A stretch of DNA of 33,521 nt from Sutterella wadsworthensis 2_1_59BFAA (GCF_000297775.1 NZ_JH815520.1:31803-65323), one strand, 5' to 3'. Shown: positions 17,052-25,680, counted from the stretch's first letter. The notes: generated by a model from the sequence alone, not told the origin. Program-made: numbers and translations.

Positions 17052-17092
17052 AAAAAAAAAGGCGCCTGCCCGCGGAGGGGAGGCGCCTTTTT
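17052..17092. terminator. Bidirectional terminator between nadX and htpG
   Basis: AAAAAGGCGCC (17056-17066) pairs with GGCGCCTTTTT (17082-17092), and an A-run precedes the left arm, giving a T-run on both strands. It lies between convergent genes and serves both. Confidence 0.92.
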
Positions 17093-17127
17093 GGGCTGAT
17101 GTCAGACTGCGTCCGTAAGGGCGGAGC

Positions 17128-19032
17128 TTATTTCAGCAGCAGCTCGTTCATGAGCTTCACGAACCTGGCGGGGTCCTTGACCGTGCCCTGGTCGGCGAGG
17201 GCGGCCTGATCGAGCATCAGTTCGCACCACTTCTCGAAGCCCGCCTGGTCCTTTTCGGCCTCGGCCTTCTTGAGGAGCGGGTGGGACGGGTTGATCTCGA
17301 GGGTCACCTTGTCCTCGGGGACCTGCTGGCCTGCGGCCTCGAGCATGCGGCGCATCTGCGGCGTGAGGCGCTTGTCGGCGTCGGCCACGAGGCAGCTCGG
17401 GCTGTCGACGAGGCGGGAGGAGACGCGCACGCCTTCGACGCGGTCGCCGAGCGCCTGCTTGATGCGTTCGACGAGACCGGAGGATTCGCGAACGACTTCC
17501 TCGTGCTTCTTTTCCTCTTCGCTGTCGGCGAGCTCGCCGAGCTTGAGGTCGGAGGCGGTCACGGGGATGAACTCATGACCTTCGAACTCGGTCATGCCTT
17601 GCATCATCCACTCGTCGATGCGCTGCGTCATCAGGAGGACTTCGACGCCCTTGCGGCGGAAGGTCTCGAGGTACGGGGAGCTCACGGCGGTCTCGAAGTT
17701 GCCGGCGGTGAGGTAGTAGATGTGCTTCTGCTTCTCGGGCATGCGGGCAACGTAGTCGGCGAGGCTTACGTTCTCCTCGGGCGTGCCGGCCTTGGTGGAG
17801 GCAAAGCGCAGGAGCTTGAGGACGGCGTCGCGGTTGGCGTAGTCCTCGACGGGGCCTTCCTTCATGACGGCGCCGAAGTTCTTCCAGAAGACGGCATACT
17901 TTTCCTGATCGTCCTTCGCGAGCTTGCCGAGCATGTCGAGCGCACGCTTCGTGAGGGCGCGCTTGAGCTTCTGCGTCACGCGGCTTTCCTGGAGAAGCTC
18001 GCGGGAGACGTTGAGCGGCAGGTCGGCGGTGTCGACGAGGCCGCGGATGAAGCGCAGATAGTTCGGCAGGAACTGCTCGGCGTCGTCCATGATGAAGACG
18101 CGCTGCACGAAGAGCTTGAGGCCGTGCTGCTTTTCACGCGAGTAGAGGTCCCACGGGGCTTCGGACGGCGTGTAGAGAAGGGACGTGTACTCGAGCTCGC
18201 CCTCGACGCGGTTGTGGGCCCAGCAGAGGGGATCGCCATAGTCGTGCGTGAGGTGCTTGTAGAAGGCCTTGTACTGGTCTTCCGTCACGTCCTTCGGGGG
18301 AAGCGTCCAGAGGGCGCGGGCGTCGTTGACCTGCTCCCAGGAGCCCGTCACTTCAGCCTCGACGACGTCCTTGTCGTCCTCCTTCACGGGTTCCTTCTTC
18401 TCCCAGAGGAAGACGGGCGTGGAGATGTGGTCGGAGTACTTCGTGATCGCGTCGCGCAGGCGCCACTGGCCGAGGAACTCCTTCTCGTCCTCCTTGAGAT
18501 GAAGGATGATCTCGGTGCCGCGGGCCTCGCGGGTGATGTTGCCGGAGGTGAAGGTGCCGTTGCCGTCGGACTCCCACTGCACGGCTTCCTCGGGACTCGC
18601 ACCCGCCTTGCGTGAGATGACCGTCACGCGGTCGGCGACGATGAAAGAGGAGTAGAAGCCCACGCCGAACTGGCCGATGAGCTGGGAGTCCTTCTTCTCT
18701 TCGCCCGTGAGCTGGGCCATGAAGGCTTCGGTGCCGGACTTGGCGATGGTGCCGAGATGATCGTTGGCCTCGGCAAGCGTCATGCCGATGCCGTTGTCGA
18801 TGACGGAGAGCGTGCCTGCTTCCGGATCGGCCTTGATGCGGATCGAGAAGGTCGGATCATCGGCAGTCAGCTCAGGCTTCGTGAGCGAGAGAAAGCGCAG
18901 CTTGTCGACGGCGTCGGACGCATTGGAAACGAGTTCGCGGAGGAACACTTCCTTGTTCGAGTAAAGGGACTTGGCGAGAAGACCGAGAAGCTTGGTGACC
19001 TCGGTCTGAAAACCATGTACTTCCTGTGCCAT
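17128..19032 (-). CDS. htpG: Molecular chaperone HtpG (Hsp90)
   Basis: A 634-residue Hsp90-family ATP-dependent chaperone, full length for the family. It has the N-terminal GHKL ATPase domain with FLRELVSNASDAVDKLRF (the Asn/Asp pair), DNGIGM and GQFGVGFYS motifs, then middle and C-terminal dimerisation domains. ATG 19032 (MAQEVHGFQTEV) is chosen over the open frame reaching 19071; GGAG lies about 12 bases upstream on the minus strand. A heat-shock promoter is visible upstream. Confidence 0.97.
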   Translation of the reverse strand: MAQEVHGFQTEVTKLLGLLAKSLYSNKEVFLRELVSNASDAVDKLRFLSLTKPELTADDPTFSIRIKADPEAGTLSVIDNGIGMTLAEANDHLGTIAKSGTEAFMAQLTGEEKKDSQLIGQFGVGFYSSFIVADRVTVISRKAGASPEEAVQWESDGNGTFTSGNITREARGTEIILHLKEDEKEFLGQWRLRDAITKYSDHISTPVFLWEKKEPVKEDDKDVVEAEVTGSWEQVNDARALWTLPPKDVTEDQYKAFYKHLTHDYGDPLCWAHNRVEGELEYTSLLYTPSEAPWDLYSREKQHGLKLFVQRVFIMDDAEQFLPNYLRFIRGLVDTADLPLNVSRELLQESRVTQKLKRALTKRALDMLGKLAKDDQEKYAVFWKNFGAVMKEGPVEDYANRDAVLKLLRFASTKAGTPEENVSLADYVARMPEKQKHIYYLTAGNFETAVSSPYLETFRRKGVEVLLMTQRIDEWMMQGMTEFEGHEFIPVTASDLKLGELADSEEEKKHEEVVRESSGLVERIKQALGDRVEGVRVSSRLVDSPSCLVADADKRLTPQMRRMLEAAGQQVPEDKVTLEINPSHPLLKKAEAEKDQAGFEKWCELMLDQAALADQGTVKDPARFVKLMNELLLK

Positions 19033-19107
19033 TTTTGAATTTTTCTCCAATATCAACAGCGCAATTTCCATTGCGTGCGGGCGTCACGGCGCCCGATACA
19101 CGTAAAT

Positions 19108-19135
19108 ATGGGGACGATGTGCGGATTTTCAAGGG
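19108..19135 (-). promoter_or_regulatory. Sigma-32 heat-shock promoter of htpG
   Basis: On the minus strand CCCTTGAAA (19135-19127) is followed after 13 bases by CCCCAT (19113-19108). This closely matches the RpoH consensus CTTGAA-N(13-17)-CCCCAT. The start codon lies 76 bases downstream, leaving a leader of about 65-70 bases. Confidence 0.85.
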
Positions 19136-19234
19136 CGCGATTGAAGGCGATCGTGCGTCGGAGGCGACGTGCGCTCGCGCGCGTCCCCGCAATCCTGTAT
19201 AGTCGAAAATCATTTCCCTTGAAATCGAGTCATC

Positions 19235-20191
19235 ATGATGCTCCGCCTTTCTCTCATCGCCGCCCTGTCGGCCGCCGTTCTCACGGGCTGCCAGAGCGTG
19301 CCCACCGCCGACGAGATCGACCGCATGCAGGCCCCCGACGCGCACGCAAGCCACGCCAAGAACCTGATGAAGGTCTTTGCGTTCGACATGCACGACCGCG
19401 AGGACGCGGGTCGCGGACGCGCCGTGACGGTGACGCCCGAAGAGGCCGCCGCTCCCGGCGTCGACCTGCTCACGAGCGGCGGCAGCGGATTCTTCAACGG
19501 CATGCTCGAGAAGAGCGTGATGGCCGCGGATCCGCTCGAAACCGTCCACTACTTCGGATTCGTGCCCGTGACCGAGGCCGCCGACGAGCGCGCCGTCGTG
19601 AGGCACGTCGCAGCGAAGACCGTGCAGGCCGTCGCTTCGCAGTTTGCGAAGGAGGGCTGGCGCTTTGCATGGACGAGCCCCAAGGCCGACCTGAGAAGCT
19701 TCGGCTACATGGTCACGCAGGACGTCTTCTTCGAGAAGGAGGACACGGTCTGCAGGATTCCCGCCGGGATCTCCACGCTTGAACCCGGTCGTGGCGAAGG
19801 CTGCGCCGTGACGGTCGTCGTGCGCAGCCGCGACGTCTCGAAAGGCGCCGAGCCCGACGCCACGGGCTTCGAGCCCGTGCCCGCCTGGCTTGATCCCGCC
19901 CGTCCGCACGCCTGGCGCGTGCGCTCCGCCGCGCTCGGCTCCAGAATGCCCGACGGCAGCGTCTTCCTCACGCCCGAGCGCCAGCGTTCGCTCGCGCTCG
20001 CCACGGGCAGGCACACGGGTCTTTATGCCTTTGACGACAACGGCGTGCCCTACGTCGGCTGGGAGGGTGCCGTCGAGCGCTTCGCCGTGAGCCCCGAGGC
20101 TCGTGCGGCCATCGAGGCCCAGGCCCGCAGGGCGGCCGTCCCGATGACCGACAAGGTGATGGACACCGTCAAGGGCTGGTGGCCCTGGTAG
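19235..20191 (+). CDS. Predicted lipoprotein of unknown function
   Basis: A 318-residue protein with a lipoprotein signal: a hydrophobic stretch then LTGC, so Cys19 is the likely lipidated residue; the following QS suggests outer-membrane sorting. The rest is soluble, with no recognised domain. It contains TDKVMDTVKGWWPW at the C-terminus. Two ATGs stand in tandem (19235, 19238) with a weak ribosome site. TATAGT (19198-19203) may be a -10 box. It is divergent from htpG and stands alone. Confidence 0.75.
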   Translation: MMLRLSLIAALSAAVLTGCQSVPTADEIDRMQAPDAHASHAKNLMKVFAFDMHDREDAGRGRAVTVTPEEAAAPGVDLLTSGGSGFFNGMLEKSVMAADPLETVHYFGFVPVTEAADERAVVRHVAAKTVQAVASQFAKEGWRFAWTSPKADLRSFGYMVTQDVFFEKEDTVCRIPAGISTLEPGRGEGCAVTVVVRSRDVSKGAEPDATGFEPVPAWLDPARPHAWRVRSAALGSRMPDGSVFLTPERQRSLALATGRHTGLYAFDDNGVPYVGWEGAVERFAVSPEARAAIEAQARRAAVPMTDKVMDTVKGWWPW

Positions 20192-20509
20192 GACCAAAAG
20201 TCCCTCAGGCTCATTTGACTTGAAGGCCGGCGCGCGAAGGCGTGTCGGCCTTCGTGCGTCATGGGAGGGAAGGTCGGTGCTTTTGTCCTCCTGCACAGGC
20301 CTTTTGTCGGCAATAGGCAAACCAAAATTTCGTTTGATCTCGATCATGCGGCCTAGGAGGAAGGAAGTCCTCCGCCCCGGATTCCGGGCAGAGGGCCACA
20401 GGTAGAATAACTTTCCACCAAGACGCCAGGCGGCGCCTTGAGCCTCTCGAAATCCGCACGGATTTTCGAAGATCATCCCGAAAGACAAGAAAAAACGGAG
20501 CAACCCGAA
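20192..20509. other. Hairpin-rich intergenic leader of the binding-protein gene
   Basis: No gene. Inverted repeats are GAAGGCCG/CGGCCTTC (20222-20253, possible terminator of the lipoprotein gene, no T-run), TGATC/GATCA with a 2-base spacer (about 20335-20346), GGAGGA/TCCTCC (20356-20373), CCCGG/CCGGG just after, and a long stem with one bulged T (20447-20456 with 20459-20469). The last three precede the binding-protein start and could form a structured 5' leader. Confidence 0.45.
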
Positions 20510-21262
20510 ATGTTCATGAAGAAAGCCTTTGCCGCCGTCCTCGCCACCGCCGTCCTCGTCGCCGGCGCCGTTGAAGCCAAGGACCTGCGCGTCGCCTCCA
20601 ATACCACCTTCCCGCCCTTTGAATTCGTCAACATGAAGACGCAGGAGATCACGGGCTTCGAAATGGATCTTATCCGCGCGATGGGCAAGCAGGCGGGCTA
20701 CGAGGTCAAGATCACGAACATGGCCTTTGACGGCATCATCCCGGCAGTGCTCTCCGGCTCCGTCGACGTCGGCGCCTCCGGCTTCTCCGTCACCGAGGAG
20801 CGCAAGAAGCGCGTTCTCTTCACGGAACCGTTCTACAAGTCCGGCCTGACGGTGCTCGTCGCCAAGGGCAACGAGGACAAGATCCAGGGCTTCAAGGATC
20901 TTGACGGCAGGAAGCTCGCCGTGCAGATCGGCACGACGGCTGCCGCCAAGGCCAAGGACATCAAGGACGCCAAGGTCCAGACGTTCAACAATGCGGGCGA
21001 TGCCATCCTCGAGCTCGCCAACGGCGGCTGCGAGGCCGTCATCAACGACAAGCCCGTGACGGACTACATCCTCACGCAGCAGCCGCGCCTTGCCAAGAAG
21101 GTCGTGCACCTGCCCGATATGCTCTCCGCCGACGACTTCGCCATGGTCGTCGCCAAGGATCGTCCCGAACTCGCCGCCGAACTCAACGCGGCCCTCAAGG
21201 CCCTCAAGGAAAACGGCGAATTCGACAAGCTCATGATGAAGTGGTTCGGCAAGGCGAAGTAA
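20510..21262 (+). CDS. Periplasmic amino-acid ABC transporter binding protein
   Basis: A 250-residue family-3 solute-binding protein with a Sec signal (residues 1-23, ending VEA), then KDLRVASNTTFPPFEF, the GFEMDLIRAMGK segment, and the FDGIIPAVLSGSVDV and SVTEERKKRVLFTEPFY segments shared with GlnH and ArtJ-like proteins. It binds a polar or charged amino acid; which one is not clear. Start 20510 has ACGGAG 9 bases upstream; ATG 20516 is an alternative. No permease or ATPase gene is next to it, so it is either an orphan or works with a transporter elsewhere. Confidence 0.88.
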   Translation: MFMKKAFAAVLATAVLVAGAVEAKDLRVASNTTFPPFEFVNMKTQEITGFEMDLIRAMGKQAGYEVKITNMAFDGIIPAVLSGSVDVGASGFSVTEERKKRVLFTEPFYKSGLTVLVAKGNEDKIQGFKDLDGRKLAVQIGTTAAAKAKDIKDAKVQTFNNAGDAILELANGGCEAVINDKPVTDYILTQQPRLAKKVVHLPDMLSADDFAMVVAKDRPELAAELNAALKALKENGEFDKLMMKWFGKAK

Positions 21263-21289
21263 GGCGCGTCAATCGAACCATTCTCAGCT

Positions 21290-21315
21290 GCGGCGCAAGC
21301 CTGTACATGCGCCGC
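21290..21315 (+). terminator. Hairpins after the binding-protein gene
   Basis: GCGGCGCA (21290-21297) and TGCGCCGC (21308-21315) form a perfect stem. A second imperfect AAGCCGG/CCGGCTT stem follows at about 21322-21353. No strong T-run is present. Termination is plausible. Confidence 0.45.
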
Positions 21316-21484
21316 CCGGCGAAGCCGGTCGTCCCTCGCAGACGGCCGGCTTTGTCGGTTTCGGGTTCTGATGGCGGACTTTTTCCAAAACGTTTGTGCG
21401 GCGGCTAAAATAAGGCCCAATGACCCAGATGAAGACCTTGCCTTCGCCGTGAAGGCGGATCTTTCGACCAGAAGGAGCCCGGCC

Positions 21485-22297
21485 GTGAGCGCCTCCGCCC
21501 AACCGACCTTTGCTGGCACCCGATGCCTTCCCATTGAAGACTACTTCCACCGCATTCCGCTCGTGCCGTGGATCTGCCCGCCGCTCCATCCCGAGCTTCT
21601 GAGGCTTCTTGAGAACATCGGGCAGGAGGCCGTGCTCGCGCCCGGCGCGCAGATCTACCGCGAGGGCGAACCCGTGAGCCGTTTCGCGGTCGTCAAGAAG
21701 GGCCTCGTCGCGCGCAAGCTCGGCACCTACGGCGCAAAGTCCGACAATCAGATCGGCCTCGCGGGGCCCGGCAACATCGCCACGGGCAACCTCAACATCT
21801 TCTCGCACCGTCCCGCAGTCGGCGCCTACGAGGCCATCCTGCCCACCTCCATCGTCTGGTGCGAGCACCGGGAGTTCTTCGAAATCGCCAGACGCAATCC
21901 CGATCTCTTCATGCTGCTCGCCACTCAGTGCGAACTCTCAATGCTCTCCGACCGCCTTGCCTTCGCCTGTCTCACGCTCCTGAACTCCGAGCAGGCGATG
22001 AAGGTCGTACTCCTGAGCTGGACGAGCCATTTCGGGCACCTCGAAGGCGACGAGGTGATCGCGCCGCGAGTACTCACCCGCAGCATCATCCGCAGCGTGC
22101 TGGGCTGCTCCATGGGGTGGGTCGACCGCCTGGCGGCCGAGTGGAGGCGAAACGACGTGCGCCGCGTCGAGGGCGGCATCGTGCACTACAGGCTCGACAT
22201 CCTGCAGGAGGCCAACGAGATCCTTTGCGATCTGGAGGAGAAGGTGAGCGGACTGCCGAGACCGCGCGACGTGAGACGATACTGGCAGCGCTCATGA
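21485..22297 (+). CDS. Crp/Fnr-family transcriptional regulator, divergent member
   Basis: A 270-residue protein with a cyclic-nucleotide-binding-like beta-roll (about residues 45-150, including REGEPVSRFAVVKKGLV) and a C-terminal helical DNA-binding region (TRSIIRSVLGCSMGWVDRLAAEW) that departs from the usual Crp helix-turn-helix. No FNR-type cysteine cluster is visible, so direct iron-sulfur O2 sensing is unlikely. GTG 21485 is preferred over an upstream ATG at 21371 because AAGGAG lies 8 bases before it and the extra N-terminus has no family resemblance. Its targets are unknown. Confidence 0.7.
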   Translation: MSASAQPTFAGTRCLPIEDYFHRIPLVPWICPPLHPELLRLLENIGQEAVLAPGAQIYREGEPVSRFAVVKKGLVARKLGTYGAKSDNQIGLAGPGNIATGNLNIFSHRPAVGAYEAILPTSIVWCEHREFFEIARRNPDLFMLLATQCELSMLSDRLAFACLTLLNSEQAMKVVLLSWTSHFGHLEGDEVIAPRVLTRSIIRSVLGCSMGWVDRLAAEWRRNDVRRVEGGIVHYRLDILQEANEILCDLEEKVSGLPRPRDVRRYWQRS

Positions 22298-22387
22298 TCG
22301 TCCCGTGCGGCGAAAGTGCAGGGGAGGAGCGCGGAGAGGATCTGCGCTAAGCTAATCTCTTCAGACTTTTGCTTGCAGGAGAAGATC

Positions 22388-22975
22388 ATGGCCGTCATCG
22401 TTACCCGAGACATAGAAACGCTGCTCGGCAAAATGAGAGTGGGAGCCTGCGAAGGCGCGCTGGTGTTTGCGCTCTGGCTCACGGGAGAGCCCGAAAGAGT
22501 GGAGCGCATCATCGCCCGTACGGCAGGGCGATGCGGCGCCGGGGCGGTCTTGCAGGGCAACTCGTCCCTCATCGACGAGGCCGAGGTGCAGATCATGGAG
22601 TACCTCGCGGGCCGGCGCACGATCTTCGAGCTTCCCATTCGTCTTCACGGCACCGACTTTCAGCGGCACGTCTGGCACGTGCTGACCGACATCAACTACG
22701 GCTGCGCCACCACCTACGGCATGCTCGCCCTCATGGCGGGATGCGAGGGTGGCTCGCGCGCCGTCGGCTCGGCCGTCGGCGCCAATCCCCTGCACGTCAT
22801 CATTCCATGCCACCGCGTGGTCGAGAAGTCCGGCAGGATAGGCGGCTATGCGGGCGGCGGGACGGTGAAGTTCGAGCTCCTCGCGCGAGAGGGAAAGGTG
22901 GTGAGCGTCAATGCCGTGCCGGGGCGGGGTTTCACGAGACTCATCGCCGACGCCATCCCGAAGGTGATGGGGTGA
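22388..22975 (+). CDS. ogt: Methylated-DNA--protein-cysteine methyltransferase
   Basis: A 195-residue Ogt/MGMT repair protein that removes alkyl groups from O6-alkylguanine in a suicide reaction. The active-site motif IIPCHRVV is present with its Cys, as are the DNA-binding helix (TTYGMLALMAG) with GGSRAVGSAVGANP and the downstream GGYAGGGTVKFELL segment. The N-terminal ferredoxin-like domain is divergent. ATG 22388 follows an AGGAG ribosome site. There is no fused Ada domain. Confidence 0.93.
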   Translation: MAVIVTRDIETLLGKMRVGACEGALVFALWLTGEPERVERIIARTAGRCGAGAVLQGNSSLIDEAEVQIMEYLAGRRTIFELPIRLHGTDFQRHVWHVLTDINYGCATTYGMLALMAGCEGGSRAVGSAVGANPLHVIIPCHRVVEKSGRIGGYAGGGTVKFELLAREGKVVSVNAVPGRGFTRLIADAIPKVMG

Positions 22976-23082
22976 CGCCCGCCGCCTCTCTCCGAAGGAG
23001 GGGATGGTGCCGTTCTTAAGGCTAGCCTCAGACTGTGTTCACTAAGATCCCCTTTTTTCACAGGCGATCAGGAGAGATGCAC

Positions 23083-23484
23083 ATGACTGAGGCGAATTCT
23101 CGCATGGCAAGACTTGAGACCGATCCCGTCCTTCGCGAGGAGGCGGAGACGATCCGAATCATGACGGCGATGTATTGCAGGGACCGCCACGGCACGTCGG
23201 GGCGCCCCGACGGGCTCTGTCCCGAATGCAGCGCCTTCCTCGCGTATGCGCTCAAGCGCCTTGCGTGCTGTCCGTACGGTGCGTCGAAGCCCGTCTGCGC
23301 CAAGTGCCGCATCCATTGTTATCGCGCAAAGGAGAAGGCGCAGGCGCGTGAGGTCATGCGCCATGCGGGGCCGCGTCTTGCGGCATCGCATCCCGTGCTT
23401 TCCATCAGGCATCTTGTGAAGAGCCTCACGGTGAAGGCGCCCGAAAAGCCGAGGAACACTGCGGCGAAGAAGGAGATGGCATGA
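23083..23484 (+). CDS. ygbA: YgbA-family protein (nitrous oxide-stimulated promoter family)
   Basis: A 133-residue protein matching the YgbA family, which in enterobacteria is linked to NO stress. Conserved features include MTAMYCRDRHG and the cysteine set CPECSAF, RLACCPYG, KPVCAKCRIHCY, which suggests a metal or cluster site. The first of two in-frame ATGs (23077) is too close to the AGGAG at 23070-23074, so 23083 is preferred. Its stop overlaps the next start, so the two genes are coupled. Confidence 0.85.
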   Translation: MTEANSRMARLETDPVLREEAETIRIMTAMYCRDRHGTSGRPDGLCPECSAFLAYALKRLACCPYGASKPVCAKCRIHCYRAKEKAQAREVMRHAGPRLAASHPVLSIRHLVKSLTVKAPEKPRNTAAKKEMA

Positions 23485-23810
23485 TGAGGAAGGTGCTGCT
23501 CTCGATCCCGCCCGCGCTCTCGACGCTGCTCTTCTGCGCGCATCTTCTCTACCACGGCGTGCCGCTTGCGGCTGCGGCCGCGCCGCTTGGCGCACTCATC
23601 CTTCTGGCCGTGAAGGGTGCGGGCGCCACGCGCCTTCTCGCACTTCTTCACGTGCTCTTTGCCTGCGAATGGGCGAGAGCCGGCGGGAAGATCGTCATGC
23701 GAAGGCTCGAGACGGGCGGTTCGATTCATCCTGCGCTTGAAATCATGGCGGGCGTGACGCTCTTCACGATTCTGGCAGGCTGGTGCTCGCTCGCAAGGCA
23801 TCGGGATTGA
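23481..23810 (+). CDS. Small membrane protein coupled to ygbA
   Basis: A 109-residue protein with three to four hydrophobic segments (about residues 5-25, 28-45, 50-65, 85-105) and no recognised family. Its ATG overlaps the ygbA stop in ATGATGA, so it is almost certainly co-expressed. It ends just before a strong terminator, which defines ygbA plus this gene as an operon. A role connected to YgbA is inferred from coupling only. Confidence 0.72.
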   Translation: MMRKVLLSIPPALSTLLFCAHLLYHGVPLAAAAAPLGALILLAVKGAGATRLLALLHVLFACEWARAGGKIVMRRLETGGSIHPALEIMAGVTLFTILAGWCSLARHRD

Positions 23811-23817
23811 GGAGTTG

Positions 23818-23852
23818 AAAAAGGCGGTGCAGGAAGATGCACCGCCTTTTTT
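23818..23852. terminator. Bidirectional terminator after the ygbA operon
   Basis: Perfect 14-base arms (23818-23831 and 23838-23851; AAAAAGGCGGTGCA and its complement) enclose a 6-base loop, with a T-run on each side. It serves the convergent genes. Confidence 0.96.
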
Positions 23853-23885
23853 GACGAGCAGGTCGGACAGTCGCCAGGGAAAGTC

Positions 23886-24599
23886 TCAGCTCCTGACGGC
23901 GTCGGCCTCGTCGAGCCACTTCATGACGCCCTTGACGTCGCCGAGATCAAAGGCCATGGTCTGGGCGGGCGCGCCGAAGAGGTCGAGGCGGACGTAGAGC
24001 TTCCTTGCGGACGCAAGGTCCTTGAGGAAGGTCTTGTCCTGAAGAAGGACGGCGCTGCCGCCCATCAGGGCGCGGAGCGGCAGGGCGCGGGGCCTGCTCT
24101 CGTCGAACTGAACGAGGACGCGATCCGAGAAGGAGCCCACGACGGCGGGCTCGAGGTTGAGGAAGGCATGGACGTCGCCCTTCTTTTCCTTGGCGAGGAC
24201 GAGAACGGGCTGCACGCGCTGGAAGAAGGCGGAGACGGCATTGTGGCTCAGGAGCTCGGCGCTGCGGGCCTGATCGCCCTCGGCGGCGTCGGGCCTGTCG
24301 TAGACCGTCCAGCCGCCTTCAAAGGCGGGAAGGCCGTCGGCCTGCGTCTTTTTGCCCGACTTTCCGGAATCGGTCGAAGGCGTCCCGGCCTTCGACTTCG
24401 AAGCGTCGCCCGAGGAAGCGCCGGGTGCGGTCTTCAGATCCGCGAGACATTCGTAGAGGCAGGTGATGAAGGCGGTGTCGTCCGGGGACTGCCTGCACTT
24501 GAGACAGGAGGCGGGAATGGCGTCGAGCGCCGAGGCGGCGCCCGGAAGAGCAAGAAGGCCCGCAAGGGCGGCGGGTGTGAAAAGCGTCCTGAAGTTCAT
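23886..24599 (-). CDS. Secreted protein of unknown function, VasI-like C-terminal part
   Basis: A 237-residue protein with a Sec signal (residues 1-24, ending ASA). It has two cysteine pairs near the N-terminus (CLKC, CLYEC), a Ser/Lys/Gly-rich low-complexity linker (about residues 58-87), and a C-terminal domain. That domain's WTVY...FLNLEPAVV...VQFDES...MAFDLGDVKGVMKWL pattern recalls the VasI/TagO family of type VI secretion accessory proteins. No other type VI gene is in the window, so the resemblance may reflect fold only. No clear ribosome site precedes the ATG. Confidence 0.6.
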   Translation of the reverse strand: MNFRTLFTPAALAGLLALPGAASALDAIPASCLKCRQSPDDTAFITCLYECLADLKTAPGASSGDASKSKAGTPSTDSGKSGKKTQADGLPAFEGGWTVYDRPDAAEGDQARSAELLSHNAVSAFFQRVQPVLVLAKEKKGDVHAFLNLEPAVVGSFSDRVLVQFDESRPRALPLRALMGGSAVLLQDKTFLKDLASARKLYVRLDLFGAPAQTMAFDLGDVKGVMKWLDEADAVRS

Positions 24600-24786
24600 G
24601 ATGATGCGGAAAGTTGAGTCGTTCGCATTGCGAGTGAGGTCATTCTAAGCACGCGGCGTCGCGCCCGAGCGTGCGCGTAACGAATGCTGACAGACCTGAC
24701 CGTTGGGAAACGCATGACGCGGCCGGCACGCCGCGGGGCATTCGGTGGCGGAGTTGCATATGGGTCATCTACAATATGAATGAATT

Positions 24787-24806
24787 TCTACTCCTGCAGG
24801 AGTAGA
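24787..24806. promoter_or_regulatory. Perfect 20-base palindrome over the GntR leader
   Basis: The sequence is fully symmetric (core CTCCTGCAGGAG) and ends 10 bases before the gntR start codon, next to GAGGAG (24805-24810). The right arm also contains an AGGAG. As an operator it would allow autorepression; as RNA it would fold into a hairpin beside the ribosome site. TACAAT (24770-24775) may be a -10 box, without a clear -35. Confidence 0.65.
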
Positions 24807-24816
24807 GGAGGCGCAA

Positions 24817-25614
24817 ATGACCGTGAAACACAAGAATGAGGAAACGCACATGCTGAGGAAGACGGGGAGGCGTCTTGCCGTTGCGAGATGCCCGCTCTAC
24901 GAGCAGGTGAGGAATGTGCTGGTCGAAAGGCTTCGGCATGGGGACTGGCATCCCGGCGACAGGCTTCCGACGGAGTCGGTGCTTGCCGAGGAGCTCGGCG
25001 TATCGCTCGGCACGCTCAGGCGAGCCGTGGAGCTTCTGGTTGAGGAAGGTGCGCTCATCCGCAGGCAGGGTGCGGGCACGTTTGCGGCGACCCTTGCGAC
25101 GGTGGCCGAGGAGAACAGGTTCCAGCCCTTCGAGAGTTTGGACGGCAGCACGCGTTTCGACTTCAGGCGGCTCGTCTTGCTTGAGGAGGCGCCCTGTCCG
25201 GCGGAGGCTGCGGCGGGGCTCGGGATCCGGGCGGGCGACACGGTGATCCACATGGTGAGGCACATGGTCAAGCGCACGCCCGAGGGCGAGCGCATTGCGG
25301 CCTCGGACGAGATCTTCCTGCTGCCCGAATTCTTCCCCGGACTCACGGCCGAGCGCTACCGCAGGGGCTACAGGCCCGACGACTCGATCTACAGGTTCTA
25401 TGCGCGCGAAATGGGCGTGGTGATCACGAGCCAGCGCTGCGCGGTGAGGTACGAGTGCGTGAAGGGGAGCGAGGCCGTGCGGCTCGCCGTTCCCGATCCG
25501 ATGCCCGTGCTGAGGTTTGCGCGCATCTCGATGGCCTTCGGGCACCTGCCCGTCGAGTACCGCATCTACAGGCTCGATGCGGAGAATTCGCAGATCTGCT
25601 TCGCGCTGCCGTAG
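24817..25614 (+). CDS. GntR-family regulator, HutC/UTRA type
   Basis: A 265-residue regulator. An N-terminal winged helix (about residues 25-90) has the signature PLYEQVRNVLVERL, GDRLPTESVLAEELGVSLGT and EEGALIRRQGAGTF. A C-terminal UTRA ligand-binding domain (about 105-260) follows. The start is supported by GAGGAG 6 bases upstream. It stands alone, so its target operon is not evident; the palindrome in its own leader is the likely operator. Confidence 0.9.
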   Translation: MTVKHKNEETHMLRKTGRRLAVARCPLYEQVRNVLVERLRHGDWHPGDRLPTESVLAEELGVSLGTLRRAVELLVEEGALIRRQGAGTFAATLATVAEENRFQPFESLDGSTRFDFRRLVLLEEAPCPAEAAAGLGIRAGDTVIHMVRHMVKRTPEGERIAASDEIFLLPEFFPGLTAERYRRGYRPDDSIYRFYAREMGVVITSQRCAVRYECVKGSEAVRLAVPDPMPVLRFARISMAFGHLPVEYRIYRLDAENSQICFALP

Positions 25615-25642
25615 GAAGGCACGTTTCTGAAGGGGGGAATGG

Positions 25643-25680
25643 AAAACGGCCCGGACGCCATACAGGCGACAGGGCCGTTT
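25643..25680. terminator. Bidirectional terminator between gntR and DMT genes
   Basis: AAACGGCCC (25644-25652) pairs with GGGCCGTTT (25672-25680) around a 19-base loop. A-run and T-run flanks serve both convergent genes, more strongly on the minus strand. Confidence 0.75.

Noticed and set aside
18872-21109. A 745-codon minus-strand frame
   Set aside because: It crosses htpG, a heat-shock promoter, a lipoprotein gene and a binding-protein gene; a shadow.
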